Shown here: positions 7,883-17,875 of the stretch, one piece after another
Position numbering within the stretch: the stretch's first letter is position 1
Layout: the number at the start of each line of letters is the position of its first letter
NCBI GenBank assembly: GCA_039814545.1
Contig: JBCCBB010000003.1
Coordinates: 66,831 to 130,830 of the forward strand
From: CALBPI01 sp039814545
GTDB taxonomy: Bacteria; Pseudomonadota; Gammaproteobacteria; Steroidobacterales; Woeseiaceae
Length of the DNA: 64,000 nucleotides
Direction of reading: 5' to 3'
Program-made: the position numbers and the translations under genes
The notes under the pieces: generated by a model
What the model saw: the letters and a program-made list of their open reading frames with translations, nothing else
Told to the model about the DNA's origin: nothing
The model's database searches: none

Positions 7883-9928
7883 ATGTTGCGACGGTGCGTT
7901 TTGGGGATTCTGGTCGGGTCACTGGCCATCCAGGCACAGGCAGATAACGGGGCAGTGGCGCAGGCCGCGCAGCTCAAGAACATCACCATTGACGGCAAGC
8001 TGGGCGATTGGCCCGATGGATTGATCGTCTATCCGGTGCAGACGAATGGCAGTCGCGAGCTTGTCGAAGCCGATTCGGGCTTTGCCGCGGGCTTCCGGGC
8101 CGGTTACGACCCGAAGGCCAATACGGTCTTCATCGCCCTCGAAATCACTGATGACGTCCACGCCGTCGCCGAAGACGCTGAACCCGGGCAGTGGGACCGC
8201 AACGATAGTGTCATTGTTTACATCGACTTCAATCACACGACGACGGGTTCGGGTTCGGCGCTGTACCTGACCCTGGGCGAGCAGCGCGCCATGCTCAGCG
8301 ACGCCTCGAGCTGGGATGCTGACGTGGCCAATGCCAGCTGGGACACAGCCGATGTTGCGGTCGCGCGCGAGGGCAACGTGACCACCTACGAATTTCAATT
8401 CGCGAGCCCCACCGCGCTCGAAGCCCACACGGTGCTCGGGCTCGATCTCCTGATCGCCGATCAGGACGTCGTGGGAGACGACACGACCGCATCGCTCGTG
8501 TCCTGGGGCCCAGGATTCGGCAAGAGCCAGGCCGGCGGTCGCACCGCAGACTTGCTGCTTCTGGGTCGCAAGACCAAGCTCGGCACGCTCGCGGGGCACA
8601 TCGAAGTGGCGTCCGACGACCCCGAGGACAAGGCGGACCCGCTGCGCGTCCGCGTGCAGTCCAAGAAAAACCCTAAGCTTTGGGTGCAGACCGTCTCGGA
8701 CGAGTCGGGTGCGTTTTCGGTATCGGTGCCCGCAGGCACCTACACGGTGACGAGCGTCGACCGGATTAACTGGATCGGCAATACACCGACGGTGATAGCG
8801 CCCGCCGAGCCCATGACGGTCAAAGTTTCCGCCAACAAGACGACGACGGCGCCTGATCTGTCGCTGGTTCCCGTCGCCGCGCCGATCACGTTGCCGGAAC
8901 AGGGCGCATTATTCGGTTTCGAGCGCAGCGATGCCGAGGCGTTTGACGAGGTTGTCAAAACGCTCATGACGCACTTCGATATCCCGGGCGCGTCCATTGC
9001 GCTCGTGAAGGATGGGCAGCTCGTGCACCATCAGACCTACGGCAGCCAGAATGCCTACAGTGAGTTGCCCGTCGACGACGACACGCTGTTCGAAGCGGCC
9101 TCGATTACGAAGGCCGTGTTTGCGTTCACTGTGAACCGAATGGTGGAGCGTGGCGAAATCGACCTGGACCGCCCGCTGCATACCTACCTGCCGTTCGACG
9201 ACATTGCGCACGACAAGCGTTACGAGAAAATCACCGCGCGTCACGCGCTGTCTCACCAGACGGGGTTTCCAAACTGGCGTTGGCAAAACGATGACGGGCA
9301 GATTGACCTGAAGTTCTACCCGGGCATTCAGTATGGCTACTCGGGCGAAGGGTTTGAGTACCTGGGCCGGGTTGTTGCGCACATCAAGGGTGAGCCGCTC
9401 GAGGACATCGTGCGTCGCGAAACGCTCGCCGTCATGGGTTTCCAAGAGAACACGTACTTTGCCGAAAACCCGGCGCTCTACGAGCAGGCCTCGCGCGGCC
9501 ACTGGGCGGGCATGACCGGCCCACACGGATTCCCCGGCGAAATCGGTGTGGCACACAGCATGTATACGGAGGCTGGGACGTTCTCGAACTTCCTCGTCGG
9601 CTTGCTGGCCGAAAAAGGACTGTCAGCGGAAGGCTACGAGAAGATGCTGGAGCCGCAGGTGGCGACGCCCACTGATGAGGGTGAGCAGCCGGGCTGGCCC
9701 GGGCGCTATGGATTGGGCTTTCACATGATGAATTCGCCCTACGGGTTGGCCTACGGGCACGGCGGCAACAACGGTAACTTCACCTGCCAGTTCGAGATCT
9801 ACCCCGAGCAACAATTCGGCTTTGCGATCTTCACGAATGCCGACACGGGCTGGCTCATGGTCAATGCACTGCGCGACTACCTGATCATTGGTCAGCCAGC
9901 CGAGACCGAGGCCGTGGCGCAGCGGTAG
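7883..9928 (+). CDS. secreted serine hydrolase (class C beta-lactamase fold) with CBM9-like N-domain
   Basis: 681 residues with a signal peptide cleaved after QAQA and GGGGAGA at 7871-7877. Three parts are visible. Residues about 25-215 resemble a CBM9/DOMON-type sugar-binding domain (ITIDGKLGDWPD...). Residues 230-320 resemble a carboxypeptidase-regulatory-like beta sandwich. Residues 345-680 are a beta-lactamase/esterase EstB-type domain with SITK near 407, YSGEG near 484 and HGGNNG near 625, equal to SxxK, YxN and KTG. It probably acts in the periplasm or outside the cell as esterase or peptidase. The substrate is unknown; the N-domain suggests tethering to a glycan. Confidence 0.8.
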   Translation: MLRRCVLGILVGSLAIQAQADNGAVAQAAQLKNITIDGKLGDWPDGLIVYPVQTNGSRELVEADSGFAAGFRAGYDPKANTVFIALEITDDVHAVAEDAEPGQWDRNDSVIVYIDFNHTTTGSGSALYLTLGEQRAMLSDASSWDADVANASWDTADVAVAREGNVTTYEFQFASPTALEAHTVLGLDLLIADQDVVGDDTTASLVSWGPGFGKSQAGGRTADLLLLGRKTKLGTLAGHIEVASDDPEDKADPLRVRVQSKKNPKLWVQTVSDESGAFSVSVPAGTYTVTSVDRINWIGNTPTVIAPAEPMTVKVSANKTTTAPDLSLVPVAAPITLPEQGALFGFERSDAEAFDEVVKTLMTHFDIPGASIALVKDGQLVHHQTYGSQNAYSELPVDDDTLFEAASITKAVFAFTVNRMVERGEIDLDRPLHTYLPFDDIAHDKRYEKITARHALSHQTGFPNWRWQNDDGQIDLKFYPGIQYGYSGEGFEYLGRVVAHIKGEPLEDIVRRETLAVMGFQENTYFAENPALYEQASRGHWAGMTGPHGFPGEIGVAHSMYTEAGTFSNFLVGLLAEKGLSAEGYEKMLEPQVATPTDEGEQPGWPGRYGLGFHMMNSPYGLAYGHGGNNGNFTCQFEIYPEQQFGFAIFTNADTGWLMVNALRDYLIIGQPAETEAVAQR

Positions 9929-10176
9929 GCAAACAGTCGATGGTACGTCGCCGCTTCGGGATCGAGGCGGCGACACCACGCTGCGCCAGGGCGCGCATGA
10001 AGGCGGCGGCAGATCAAGCAAGCAGAGTCCTGATCTCCGCGAACCCGAGTAAACATAATGCATGCGCGCCGCGGCATTTTGTGAAACAGCACATGAGCCC
10101 CCTTGGATGCCCGGGGCGATAATTCAGTGCGATCAGAAGCGCCGATTTCCGAGCGCAGGGTCGCAAGGGATTGCCC

Positions 10177-12600
10177 ATGTTTGCTGTCACTACCCGTATT
10201 CGCTTTGTCTGGTTGGCCTTGCTGCTCGTTGTGGCGGGTTGCTCTCCGACTTCGAGCGACGACACGGTCGTCGTCAATCCGGATGTTGTCGTTCCGGAAA
10301 CCGCGGGCAGTTCGATTGCCGATGCACAACAGGCCATTCGCGACGCGGGGCTGCGCGTTGGGGCTACCAACGACCAGTCTAGCGACACGATTCCGATCGG
10401 ATCGGTGATCGGGACCTCGCCCGGCGCGGGTAGCTCAGTCACACCCAATTCACTGGTCAACATCGCAGTCTCAACGGGTTCTGCTGATGTGGTTGTACCC
10501 GTAACCGCAGGCTCCACGGCAGCCGAGGCCGAAACACTGATTGTCGCCGCGGGGCTCGCCGTCGGCGATGTCGCCAGCGAGGCCAATGACACCGTGCCAG
10601 TGGGACAGGCTATTCGAACGGTTCCCGGTGCGGGAGATTCGGTCCCGCGGGGTTCTAGTGTGCAAATCGTCATATCGACGGGGCCCGCAAACGTCAGTGT
10701 GCCGGCCGTGACCAATCTGACGGAAGCTGCGGCCACCGCAGATCTCGTAGCCGCGACATTAGTTGTCGGCACGGTTACGGGAGTGGCCGATGACATGGTA
10801 CCGGTCGGCAGTGTCATCAGTCAGGACCCTGTCGGCGGCGCCATGGTGAGCGCCAATACGCCCGTGGACCTCGTCATTTCATTGGGCCCCGCCAACATTG
10901 CGACACCTCAGACGGTTGGGCTCACGGAGACCGATGCCATCACCGCATTGACCAACGCCGGACTGAGCTTGGGCGATACCTCGGCTGTGCCTAGCGTTGA
11001 TGTCGTTGCCGGAAGCGTCGTATCCCAGGATCCGGTCGCGGGGACCCTGGTAGCTGCGACGTCGCCTGTGAATCTGGTGATTTCGCTGGGTCCCGATCCC
11101 GTCCCCGTACCCGACATCGTCGGGCTGCAGGAGGCTCAGGCAATGACCGTCCTGTTCAATGCCGGACTTGAGGTTGGCGTCGTTACGCAAACGTTCAGCA
11201 ACACGGTGCCGCTGGGCGAGATCATCAGCCAATCATTACCACCGGGCCAGATCGTGCCGCTCGACACGGCGCTCGACTACACCGTGTCCTTGGGTCTGCC
11301 GGTCTCGACGCCCAATGTGGTCGGTCTCTCGCAGCCAGCCGCCGAGGCGGCGCTGATCGCAGCCGAGCTCGTGGTCGGAGACATTACCGAACAAAATGAC
11401 TTCAACGTGCCCGCAGGCGATGTGATTAGCCAGGACCCGACAGCCGGCACCAACGTGGCCACCGGCACGCCCGTTGATCTCGTGGTGTCTTTGGGTCCGC
11501 CGACGGTTGCGGCGCCCAGCGTGGTGGGTCAATCAGTGGCCGCAGCTGGCACGACGCTGGATGCGGCAGGTCTCGTGACCGGCAGCGTGAGTCAGCAGCC
11601 GAGCTTGACGGTACCGGCAGGGGACGTCATCAGTCAGATGCCTATTGCCGGCACCATTGTGATTGTCGGCACCGACGTCGATCTCGTCGTCTCGAACGGT
11701 CCGCCGCCCATGGTCGTCGTCCCCGACGTCTCCGGTCAGGCGCAAGCCCAGGCCGAGGCCGCCATCGTTGCCGCGAACCTCGTCGTCGGCACGATCACCG
11801 ATCAAAACGACGACACGATACCCGCGGGCAGCATCGTGAGTCAGAACCCGACCGGCGGCGTTTCGGTGGTCGAGGGTTCGGCCGTTGATCTCGTGCGATC
11901 GATCGGACCGCTTGCGGACTCCTTCAGCGACGAGTTCGCAGTCAACACGCTCGCCGACTGGCAGCTGCGCCACCTCGTTGAGGGCACAGCAGCCCAGTAC
12001 ACGGTGCTCGACATCAACGCCTCGACGGCTGGCGCATTGACGCTTGTGCCCACGCAAACGCCGGGGTGGTTCGATGCCGGGGACGGACCGCTTGTGTTTA
12101 AGGAGCTGGCGGGTAATTTTGCCGTCCACACACGCGTGACCGCCGATAGCATCGCGGCGCCCGGGCAGGCGCCTGCGTCGGACTTCAACTCAGCGGGGCT
12201 CATGGCGCGCAACGCGAGTGGTGCCAGCGGACCCGAGAACTACGTGATGCTCAACCTGGGGCGCCAGGACGCCAGCATCGCGGGTGGTGTGGGCAGCGAG
12301 ACCAAGAACACGGTTGATTCTGTATCGGCCCTGTTCCTCGACACTGGTAGCAACGAAGGCTCGTTGATCCTCTGCCGTGTGGGTAACGTCATCCATTCAT
12401 TCCGCTGGCTGACGACCGACAGCGACTGGGTGCTGCTGCGTTCCGAGACACGCGCCGATCTGCCTTCGACGCTGCAGGTGGGTATGGTGGCGAACGCGTT
12501 CGCCGCACCTGCGGATTTGCGCGCCGAGTTTGAGTTCATTCGCTTGCTGCCGGCGCCCAATGACGTGTCGGCCTGCACGGCGGGTGTCACGGGCGGCTAA
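10177..12600 (+). CDS. lipoprotein with eight PASTA repeats and a C-terminal lectin-like domain
   Basis: 807 residues from ATG 10177 (AAGGGA at 10165-10170), with lipoprotein signal LLLVVAGC|SPT. Eight PASTA units of about 68 residues follow one another from residue 28 to about 572. Each opens near VPxVxG(L/Q) and carries a central (I/V)SQxPxxG then VDLVxSxG. The last 230 residues (DSFSDEFAVNTLADWQLRH...) look like a DUF1349/concanavalin-like beta sandwich. PASTA units bind peptidoglycan in Gram-positive kinases and PBPs, but no kinase or transpeptidase domain is attached here. Likely a cell-wall-binding or surface structural lipoprotein. Flanking genes are unrelated. Confidence 0.8.
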   Translation: MFAVTTRIRFVWLALLLVVAGCSPTSSDDTVVVNPDVVVPETAGSSIADAQQAIRDAGLRVGATNDQSSDTIPIGSVIGTSPGAGSSVTPNSLVNIAVSTGSADVVVPVTAGSTAAEAETLIVAAGLAVGDVASEANDTVPVGQAIRTVPGAGDSVPRGSSVQIVISTGPANVSVPAVTNLTEAAATADLVAATLVVGTVTGVADDMVPVGSVISQDPVGGAMVSANTPVDLVISLGPANIATPQTVGLTETDAITALTNAGLSLGDTSAVPSVDVVAGSVVSQDPVAGTLVAATSPVNLVISLGPDPVPVPDIVGLQEAQAMTVLFNAGLEVGVVTQTFSNTVPLGEIISQSLPPGQIVPLDTALDYTVSLGLPVSTPNVVGLSQPAAEAALIAAELVVGDITEQNDFNVPAGDVISQDPTAGTNVATGTPVDLVVSLGPPTVAAPSVVGQSVAAAGTTLDAAGLVTGSVSQQPSLTVPAGDVISQMPIAGTIVIVGTDVDLVVSNGPPPMVVVPDVSGQAQAQAEAAIVAANLVVGTITDQNDDTIPAGSIVSQNPTGGVSVVEGSAVDLVRSIGPLADSFSDEFAVNTLADWQLRHLVEGTAAQYTVLDINASTAGALTLVPTQTPGWFDAGDGPLVFKELAGNFAVHTRVTADSIAAPGQAPASDFNSAGLMARNASGASGPENYVMLNLGRQDASIAGGVGSETKNTVDSVSALFLDTGSNEGSLILCRVGNVIHSFRWLTTDSDWVLLRSETRADLPSTLQVGMVANAFAAPADLRAEFEFIRLLPAPNDVSACTAGVTGG

Positions 12601-12641
12601 TTCGCAACGCAAGGTGACGCGCGTCGTGTAGGGTGACCGGC

Positions 12642-13310
12642 ATGAGCGCGACCTGGCTTTGGTGGAGCAGCGGCAAGGACAGCGCGTGGGCGCTGAAGCG
12701 GCTATGCGAAGACGCCAAAAATCCCGTAACGGCCCTGATCACAACCGTCAACACCAAGGCCGATCGCGTCGCGATGCATGCGGTGCGGCGAACCTTGTTG
12801 CTTGCCCAGGCTGAATCTCTGGGTCTGCCGGTACACGTGGTCGAACTCCCCTGGCCCTGCAGCAACAGCGACTACGAAGCGGCCGTGGCGCCATGGCTTG
12901 AGCGGGCGCGCCAAGAAGGCGTCACACATATGGCCTTCGGCGACCTGTTTCTCGAAGATGTCCGCGCCTACCGTGTGTCTCTTCTCGAGGGGTCCGGCAT
13001 CGAGCCGCGTTTCCCGCTGTGGCTGCAACCCACAGACCAGCTCGCTGAGACGATGGTTGCGTCGGGTGTCGAGGCGTATCTCACGTGCATCGACCCGAAG
13101 GCCCTGCCGCCCGAATTCGTGGGTCGGCGATTCGATGCCGACTTGCTGCGAGACTTTCCGGAAGGCGTCGATCCCTGCGGCGAAAACGGTGAGTTCCACA
13201 CCTTCGTGGCGAACGGGCCGGGCTTCGCGCACCGAGTTCCCGTTACGCGGGGGGAGCGGGTCGAGCGCGACGGCTTCTGGTTCGCCGACCTTATCAAGTC
13301 GCCTTCCTGA
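12642..13310 (+). CDS. diphthine-ammonia ligase family (PP-loop ATPase, DUF71)
   Basis: 222 residues, with ATG 12642 chosen over an upstream GTG because AGGGTGA lies at 12630-12636. The N-terminus has the PP-loop SSGKDSAWAL, which binds ATP. Family-typical blocks follow: GVTHMAFGDLFLEDVRAYR, FPLWL, and C-terminal DPCGENGEFHTFV. Eukaryotic and archaeal relatives amidate diphthine; bacteria lack diphthamide, so the bacterial role is unknown and probably another ATP-dependent amidation. Cytoplasmic, single gene. Confidence 0.8.
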   Translation: MSATWLWWSSGKDSAWALKRLCEDAKNPVTALITTVNTKADRVAMHAVRRTLLLAQAESLGLPVHVVELPWPCSNSDYEAAVAPWLERARQEGVTHMAFGDLFLEDVRAYRVSLLEGSGIEPRFPLWLQPTDQLAETMVASGVEAYLTCIDPKALPPEFVGRRFDADLLRDFPEGVDPCGENGEFHTFVANGPGFAHRVPVTRGERVERDGFWFADLIKSPS

Positions 13311-13325
13311 CCACGGCAGGATCTT

Positions 13326-14600
13326 CTAGAGCTCAGGCTTGTGCCGGTAGACCTCAATATCGAGGTCGTCTTCGTAGCGTGCGATGGTCGTCGCCACAGC
13401 GAGGTCACCCGTGACATTCACGACGGTTCGCATCATATCGAGCACGCGGTCGAAGGGCAGGATGAAGCCCACAACGATTGCGGTCTGCGCCTCAGTCAAC
13501 CCGATGCTTGTCAGCACGGCCGCGAGTAGAAAAAGCGACGCCGACGGCACAGAAGCGCTTCCAATGGAGACGAGCGTCGTGGTCAACCCAATCGCCAGGT
13601 AGTCCGAAAACTCCAGCGGTACACCGAACGCCTGCGCGGCGAATAGCGACACAATGCCCACGTACAAGGCGGTGCCGTCCATGTTGACCGTGGCGCCGAG
13701 CGGCAGCACCGAGGACTTCACGGACTTACCGACACCGAGGTTTTCTTCTGCGGCAGCCATCGTGGCCGGCAATGTAGCTGCGCTCGACGATGTCGAGTAG
13801 GCCAGTAGCTGCGGGTCGACGACGCCGCGGATAAATGGCAATGGCGACAAGCGTGCAACAAGCCCGACCATGCCGTACTGCACCACGACGATGTGCACGA
13901 TGCAGGCGCCATAGACCGCGAGCGCCAGTTTGACGACCTGGAGCAGGGCGATCGCACCTTGGGAGCCCGCCACGTTGGCGATCAGCGCGAAGACACCGAA
14001 GGGCGCCAGCTCCATCACGATAAACGTGAGTTTGAGCATGACCTCCGCACCGGCATCAAACGTGTCACGCAACACCTTGGCCTTCTCGCCGACAAGCAGG
14101 ATGCCAACGCCGATGAGAATCGCAAAGACGATGACGGCCAGAACGTTGCCCTCGGCGAGTGCCGCAAACGGGTTGGTCGGAATCATGCCGTAGAGGCGGT
14201 CCCGCAGTGACACGGCTTCACCGAGCGTTTGAGCGGACGCCTCGGCCAGTACCACACCTTCACCCGGTGCGATCACAGTGCCGAAGGTGAGACCGATGGT
14301 AATCGCCAGTGCCGTGGTGGTGAGGTAGAGCACGAGCGCCTTAGACCCGATGGAGCCCAGCCGGCTGGGTTTGCCCATAGCCACGACGCCGGAAACGAGT
14401 GTCGTCAGAATGAGCGGCACCACGAGCATTCGGATGCTGCGCAGGAAGATGTCGCCGATCCAGCTAATTGAGCTGGCGCCTTCGCCCCAGAACGCGCCCA
14501 CGACAACGCCCAACGCCAGCGCGAACAGAATGCGTTTCCAGAGTGCGATCGAGAACCAGTAGCGGTTCAGGCGCGTATCGCGCATAGGCGTGTCAGTCAC
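13326..14600 (-). CDS. dicarboxylate/amino acid:cation symporter (DAACS family)
   Basis: 424 residues with GTG start at 14600, GAGGAA 8 bases upstream, and an alternative ATG at 14585. Many membrane helices are visible. Family signatures are the serine-rich re-entrant loop STSSSAATLPATM near residue 270, GATVNMDGTALY near 305 and the late GSASVPSASLFLL loop. Family members import C4-dicarboxylates, glutamate or aspartate with Na+ or H+. This is the second glutamate/dicarboxylate-type carrier in the window after gltS. It ends 15 bases from the convergent PP-loop gene. Confidence 0.88.
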   Translation of the reverse strand: MTDTPMRDTRLNRYWFSIALWKRILFALALGVVVGAFWGEGASSISWIGDIFLRSIRMLVVPLILTTLVSGVVAMGKPSRLGSIGSKALVLYLTTTALAITIGLTFGTVIAPGEGVVLAEASAQTLGEAVSLRDRLYGMIPTNPFAALAEGNVLAVIVFAILIGVGILLVGEKAKVLRDTFDAGAEVMLKLTFIVMELAPFGVFALIANVAGSQGAIALLQVVKLALAVYGACIVHIVVVQYGMVGLVARLSPLPFIRGVVDPQLLAYSTSSSAATLPATMAAAEENLGVGKSVKSSVLPLGATVNMDGTALYVGIVSLFAAQAFGVPLEFSDYLAIGLTTTLVSIGSASVPSASLFLLAAVLTSIGLTEAQTAIVVGFILPFDRVLDMMRTVVNVTGDLAVATTIARYEDDLDIEVYRHKPEL

Positions 14601-14715
14601 TGTGTCAGTTCCTCATCCTTCAGATGGCACGCCGCGAGTCTGGCTGCGGGCGAGGCTGGTAGCATACGCGTGCTGGTTGGGAACACATACACGCGCGCTA
14701 ATGGGGGTGACCATT

Positions 14716-15621
14716 GTGAAGCGACTTTTGTTACTTGCGATCCTGGTTTCTTCGGGCGCAACCGCGCAGGAATCCTGGCCCGAATTGTCGGGCCCCTATC
14801 TCGGTCAGCCCGCACCGGGTAGCACACCCGAGGTGTTTGCGCCTGACCTTGTGTCACTGCCCGATGAACGCGAACTCAACGCGGTGTTCTCACCAGACGG
14901 TCGCATCTTCATGTTCTCGCGCTCCGTCGACGGCGTCTTCAAGATGTTCTACAGCTGGCAACGCCGGGATGGCACCTGGCAGGACGTGCGCATGGCGGCG
15001 CCATCCAAAACCTATCCCGGGCACAGCGATGTCGACATGGCATTCTCGCCCGCGGGCGACTGGGTGTACTTCATTTCTGACCGCCCGCTCGCGGGCTATT
15101 CACTGGAGCGCTACAACATCTGGCGTAGCAAGGTCACGTCTGAAGGGCTGGTCACCCCCGAGCCGCTGGGTGCACACATCAACGGGCCCGGTCACGAGCT
15201 CTACCCGATGTTGGTTGCCGACGGCAGCCTGTATTTCTCAGCCGAACGGGATGACAGCATCGGGCGGCGCGACAGCTATCGCGCGCAGTTCACCGACGGT
15301 GCGTTCGAGGCGCCCGTGAACCTCGGACCGGGCGTGAACAGCGAGGTGGACGAGGGCGACATTTACGTGAGCCCCGACGAGGACTATCTGATTCACGTAT
15401 CCGCCGGCCGCGAAGACAGCCTTGGTAGTGGGGATCTCTACGTGAGCTTTCGCCAGCCCGATGGCAGCTGGGGCGATGACATTCACATGGGGCCAGAGAT
15501 CAACTCATCAGAGATCGACTACTGCCCCATGGTCACGCCAGACGGCAAATACTTCTTTTACACGCAGGGTAACGACCTCATGTGGGTCGACGCCGCAATT
15601 ATTGAATCGTATCGAGACTGA
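14716..15621 (+). CDS. secreted PD40/TolB-like beta-propeller protein
   Basis: About 301 residues. The GTG at 14716 is preferred because it gives a clean signal peptide (VKRLLLLAILVSSGATA|Q) and is preceded by GGGGGTGA at 14704-14711; ATG 14701 is the alternative. The body has repeated PD40/WD40-like blades: NAVFSPDGRIFMFSR, MAFSPAGDWVYFISDRP, PMLVADGSLYFSAERD, IYVSPDEDYLIHVSAGRED and CPMVTPDGKYFFYTQG. Such exported propellers bind ligands or proteins. No catalytic motif was seen. A second one lies at 16204-17082 on the other strand. Confidence 0.75.
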   Translation: MKRLLLLAILVSSGATAQESWPELSGPYLGQPAPGSTPEVFAPDLVSLPDERELNAVFSPDGRIFMFSRSVDGVFKMFYSWQRRDGTWQDVRMAAPSKTYPGHSDVDMAFSPAGDWVYFISDRPLAGYSLERYNIWRSKVTSEGLVTPEPLGAHINGPGHELYPMLVADGSLYFSAERDDSIGRRDSYRAQFTDGAFEAPVNLGPGVNSEVDEGDIYVSPDEDYLIHVSAGREDSLGSGDLYVSFRQPDGSWGDDIHMGPEINSSEIDYCPMVTPDGKYFFYTQGNDLMWVDAAIIESYRD

Positions 15622-16084
15622 AGTCTTCGAGGACAAACCGATCAAGTCCGTCATCGAAGGACGACGCAGGGCTCGATGACGGCGGCTGCGACTGCACGAC
15701 GATGGACTGCGTACGATCCGCGGTTTCCGTCATCGTGGCCGGGCCCGCTGAGTCGTCACCGAGATCGGCGCGGTCTCGAAACGCCTGGCGGCGCTGCTGT
15801 CGTTGCGCATCGATCGCCGCTTCGATCGCCAGTGCGTCGCGCACAAAACGATCCTCGCCGGACTTGCATTCCCATTCCGACCGACCCGTTTGCAAACAGG
15901 CGCGCAGCGCACTCCAGTAGTGCACAGAGTAGTCGGGCGTCGGTGCCGACTGTGTGATCGCACGAGCGGGCGCGGTGGCATCGCTGTCCACCTGAATACC
16001 GCTCGACTCGCAGCCAGTCAGCGTTGCTGCAAACGCAACAGTCAGCGCGGCAAAAACGTGATGACGCGGGCGAGAATCAAACAT
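15599..16084 (-). CDS. small hypothetical lipoprotein
   Basis: 161 residues from ATG 16084, with GGGAG about 7 bases before it. A lipoprotein signal ends ATLTGC|ESS. The mature part includes a segment with two cysteines (ALRACLQTGRSEWECKSGED), a charged helix, and a low-complexity Ser/Pro/Gln tail. I do not recognise the family. Its 3' end overlaps the convergent propeller gene by 23 bases. Confidence 0.6.
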   Translation of the reverse strand: MFDSRPRHHVFAALTVAFAATLTGCESSGIQVDSDATAPARAITQSAPTPDYSVHYWSALRACLQTGRSEWECKSGEDRFVRDALAIEAAIDAQRQQRRQAFRDRADLGDDSAGPATMTETADRTQSIVVQSQPPSSSPASSFDDGLDRFVLEDFSLDTIQ

Positions 16085-16203
16085 GTCTGGCTCCCACAAT
16101 TCACAGAGCGTGTGCTCTGGTCACCGACATAGGATACGCCAACGGCCGCAGCATGGGGACTGTTTCGCCGGAGCGTGACACAGGTATTTCCGAGGATCAG
16201 AAG

Positions 16204-17082
16204 TTAGGTGCAGGGCAGGTCCAAGGAGGCTAGGTCGATGCTGTAGAGGCTCGAGACAGTGGCGCGCGTATCGCCGGTCGGGCGCTCGCTCGCAAACAGC
16301 AGCATCTTCCCGTCGCTGGTGAGATAAGGCGTGCCGTCATTGGATCGCGAATTAGCCGCCTCGAGAGGCATCGGTGTGGACCAGACGTCACCCGCACGGC
16401 AACTGAAGAACAAGTCCGTATCGCGACCCGCACGGTTGCGCCCTTCGATGACGGCGAGTGCATTGTTCGTCGACATCGTGAGGTAGGCCACAAACGTTGC
16501 GGCCGACGGATCGGGAAGGGTTGTGCTGCGCGCGGCGGGTGCATCACCCGTAACGGCATAGAGTGATCCGCCACGAAGCGGTTGTCGGAAACTGTAGAAG
16601 ACGATGCTGCCGTCAGGCGTTTCGGTGGGGCCATATTCGTCTCGACCTGCAGCGGGTTCGGTTGGGTCGTTTATGGATGCCTGTTCAATGAGCTCGGGTT
16701 CGCCCCAATCGTCGCCGTCGCGGGCAACGCGCCAAATATTGATGGAGCGACGCGCAACGCGGTCGTCGGGCCGCTCGGAGTCGAACAGCAGACGCTGGCC
16801 GTCCGGCGAAAACGCGGCACCGCCGTCGCGATCCGTTCCCGAGAACGGCAGCACTTTGGGTTTCGTCCAGCCTGAGCCGTCGCGACGCGACACGTAGAGT
16901 GTGTAGTCGAGTCTACCCGGTGTGCGTCGCATGAAGACGAGCTCGCCGCGCGCAGGGTCATAGGTCGGTGAATACTCACCGTCTGTTGTGGAGACGACGC
17001 CGGGCGCGATGAGCTCGGGTGCCGCTTGCTCGGTAGATGAGATCGCAACCGCGGTGATGATTGTCAGGAGCAGTGTGTACAT
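16204..17082 (-). CDS. secreted PD40/TolB-like beta-propeller protein
   Basis: 292 residues with a short signal peptide (MYTLLLTIITAVAISS). Propeller blades are recognisable by GEYSPTYDPARGELVFMRR, GGAAFSPDGQRLLFDSERP, EYGPTETPDGSIVFYSF and GTPYLTSDGKMLLFASERP. These are the same type of repeats as in the protein at 14716-15621, so the two are likely paralogues or at least the same family. Periplasmic; ligand unknown. It lies upstream of, and on the same strand as, the small lipoprotein gene, with a 119-base gap. Confidence 0.75.
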   Translation of the reverse strand: MYTLLLTIITAVAISSTEQAAPELIAPGVVSTTDGEYSPTYDPARGELVFMRRTPGRLDYTLYVSRRDGSGWTKPKVLPFSGTDRDGGAAFSPDGQRLLFDSERPDDRVARRSINIWRVARDGDDWGEPELIEQASINDPTEPAAGRDEYGPTETPDGSIVFYSFRQPLRGGSLYAVTGDAPAARSTTLPDPSAATFVAYLTMSTNNALAVIEGRNRAGRDTDLFFSCRAGDVWSTPMPLEAANSRSNDGTPYLTSDGKMLLFASERPTGDTRATVSSLYSIDLASLDLPCT

Positions 17083-17285
17083 GGCGAATGCAACGTGGTC
17101 GTCGGACTATGGAATTGTGTTCGACATGCGGTAGGACATTGGACGCAGCGGTGGGATAAGGGGTTGAGCATTATGGCTGGAAGAGACAGGATCACCAGGT
17201 CAGCGGACTGATTGGGCGGCAAGGTGGGTTGGCGGTGGTAACGCCGACGGCGCAGGCCGAGCCGCTGTTACGCAATTGAGGATGC

Positions 17286-17813
17286 ATGCCTGTGACTACT
17301 CCCACACTGGAAACGAATCGCCTGATCCTGCGGGCCATCGACCCGGACCGGGATCTGGACGCCTGGGCGGCCGCGATGGCCGATGAGGAAACCGTACGAT
17401 TCATCGGCGGCAAAACCATGAATCGCGCGGAGTCCTGGCGGAATATGGCTATGGTGATGGGGCATTGGGAAATCCGTGGTTACGGCTTCTTCTCGGTCGA
17501 GGAAAAGGCGACCGGCCGATGGATTGGTCGCGTCGGGCCGTGGTTTCCAGAAGGCTGGCCCGAGCCCGAAGTCGGGTGGACGATCATTCGCGAACACTGG
17601 GGGAAGGGTTACGGCGCGGAGGCGGGTCGCGCCTCGATCGACTTCGCGCGCGATGTGCTCGGTTGGACGCAGGTCATTCACGCGATCCTCGAAGGCAATC
17701 TTGGCAGTGCTGCCCTTGCCGAAAAGCTCGGTTCCACGAAGCTGCGCGAGGTTCAGGGATTGGGTGGCGTGACGGAAGACACCGTCTGGGTTTACGGCCA
17801 ACAGCTTGTCTAG
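17286..17813 (+). CDS. GNAT N-acetyltransferase (RimJ/RimL type)
   Basis: 175 residues. It starts TLETNRLILRAIDPDRDLDA, the usual opening of the RimJ/RimL branch. The acetyl-CoA-binding region is in EVGWTIIREHWGKGYGAEAG (about residues 95-115), and the C-terminal part has the N..S..LAEKLG helix. It transfers an acetyl group to an amine; the target is unknown. It is 62 bases upstream of the ECF sigma gene on the same strand, possibly only read-through. Confidence 0.85.
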   Translation: MPVTTPTLETNRLILRAIDPDRDLDAWAAAMADEETVRFIGGKTMNRAESWRNMAMVMGHWEIRGYGFFSVEEKATGRWIGRVGPWFPEGWPEPEVGWTIIREHWGKGYGAEAGRASIDFARDVLGWTQVIHAILEGNLGSAALAEKLGSTKLREVQGLGGVTEDTVWVYGQQLV

Positions 17814-17875
17814 AGCGCCCACGTTCCAAGCGCATCGTTGGTAACAGGCGGTGCCTGCCATGCATACTGGTGCCT

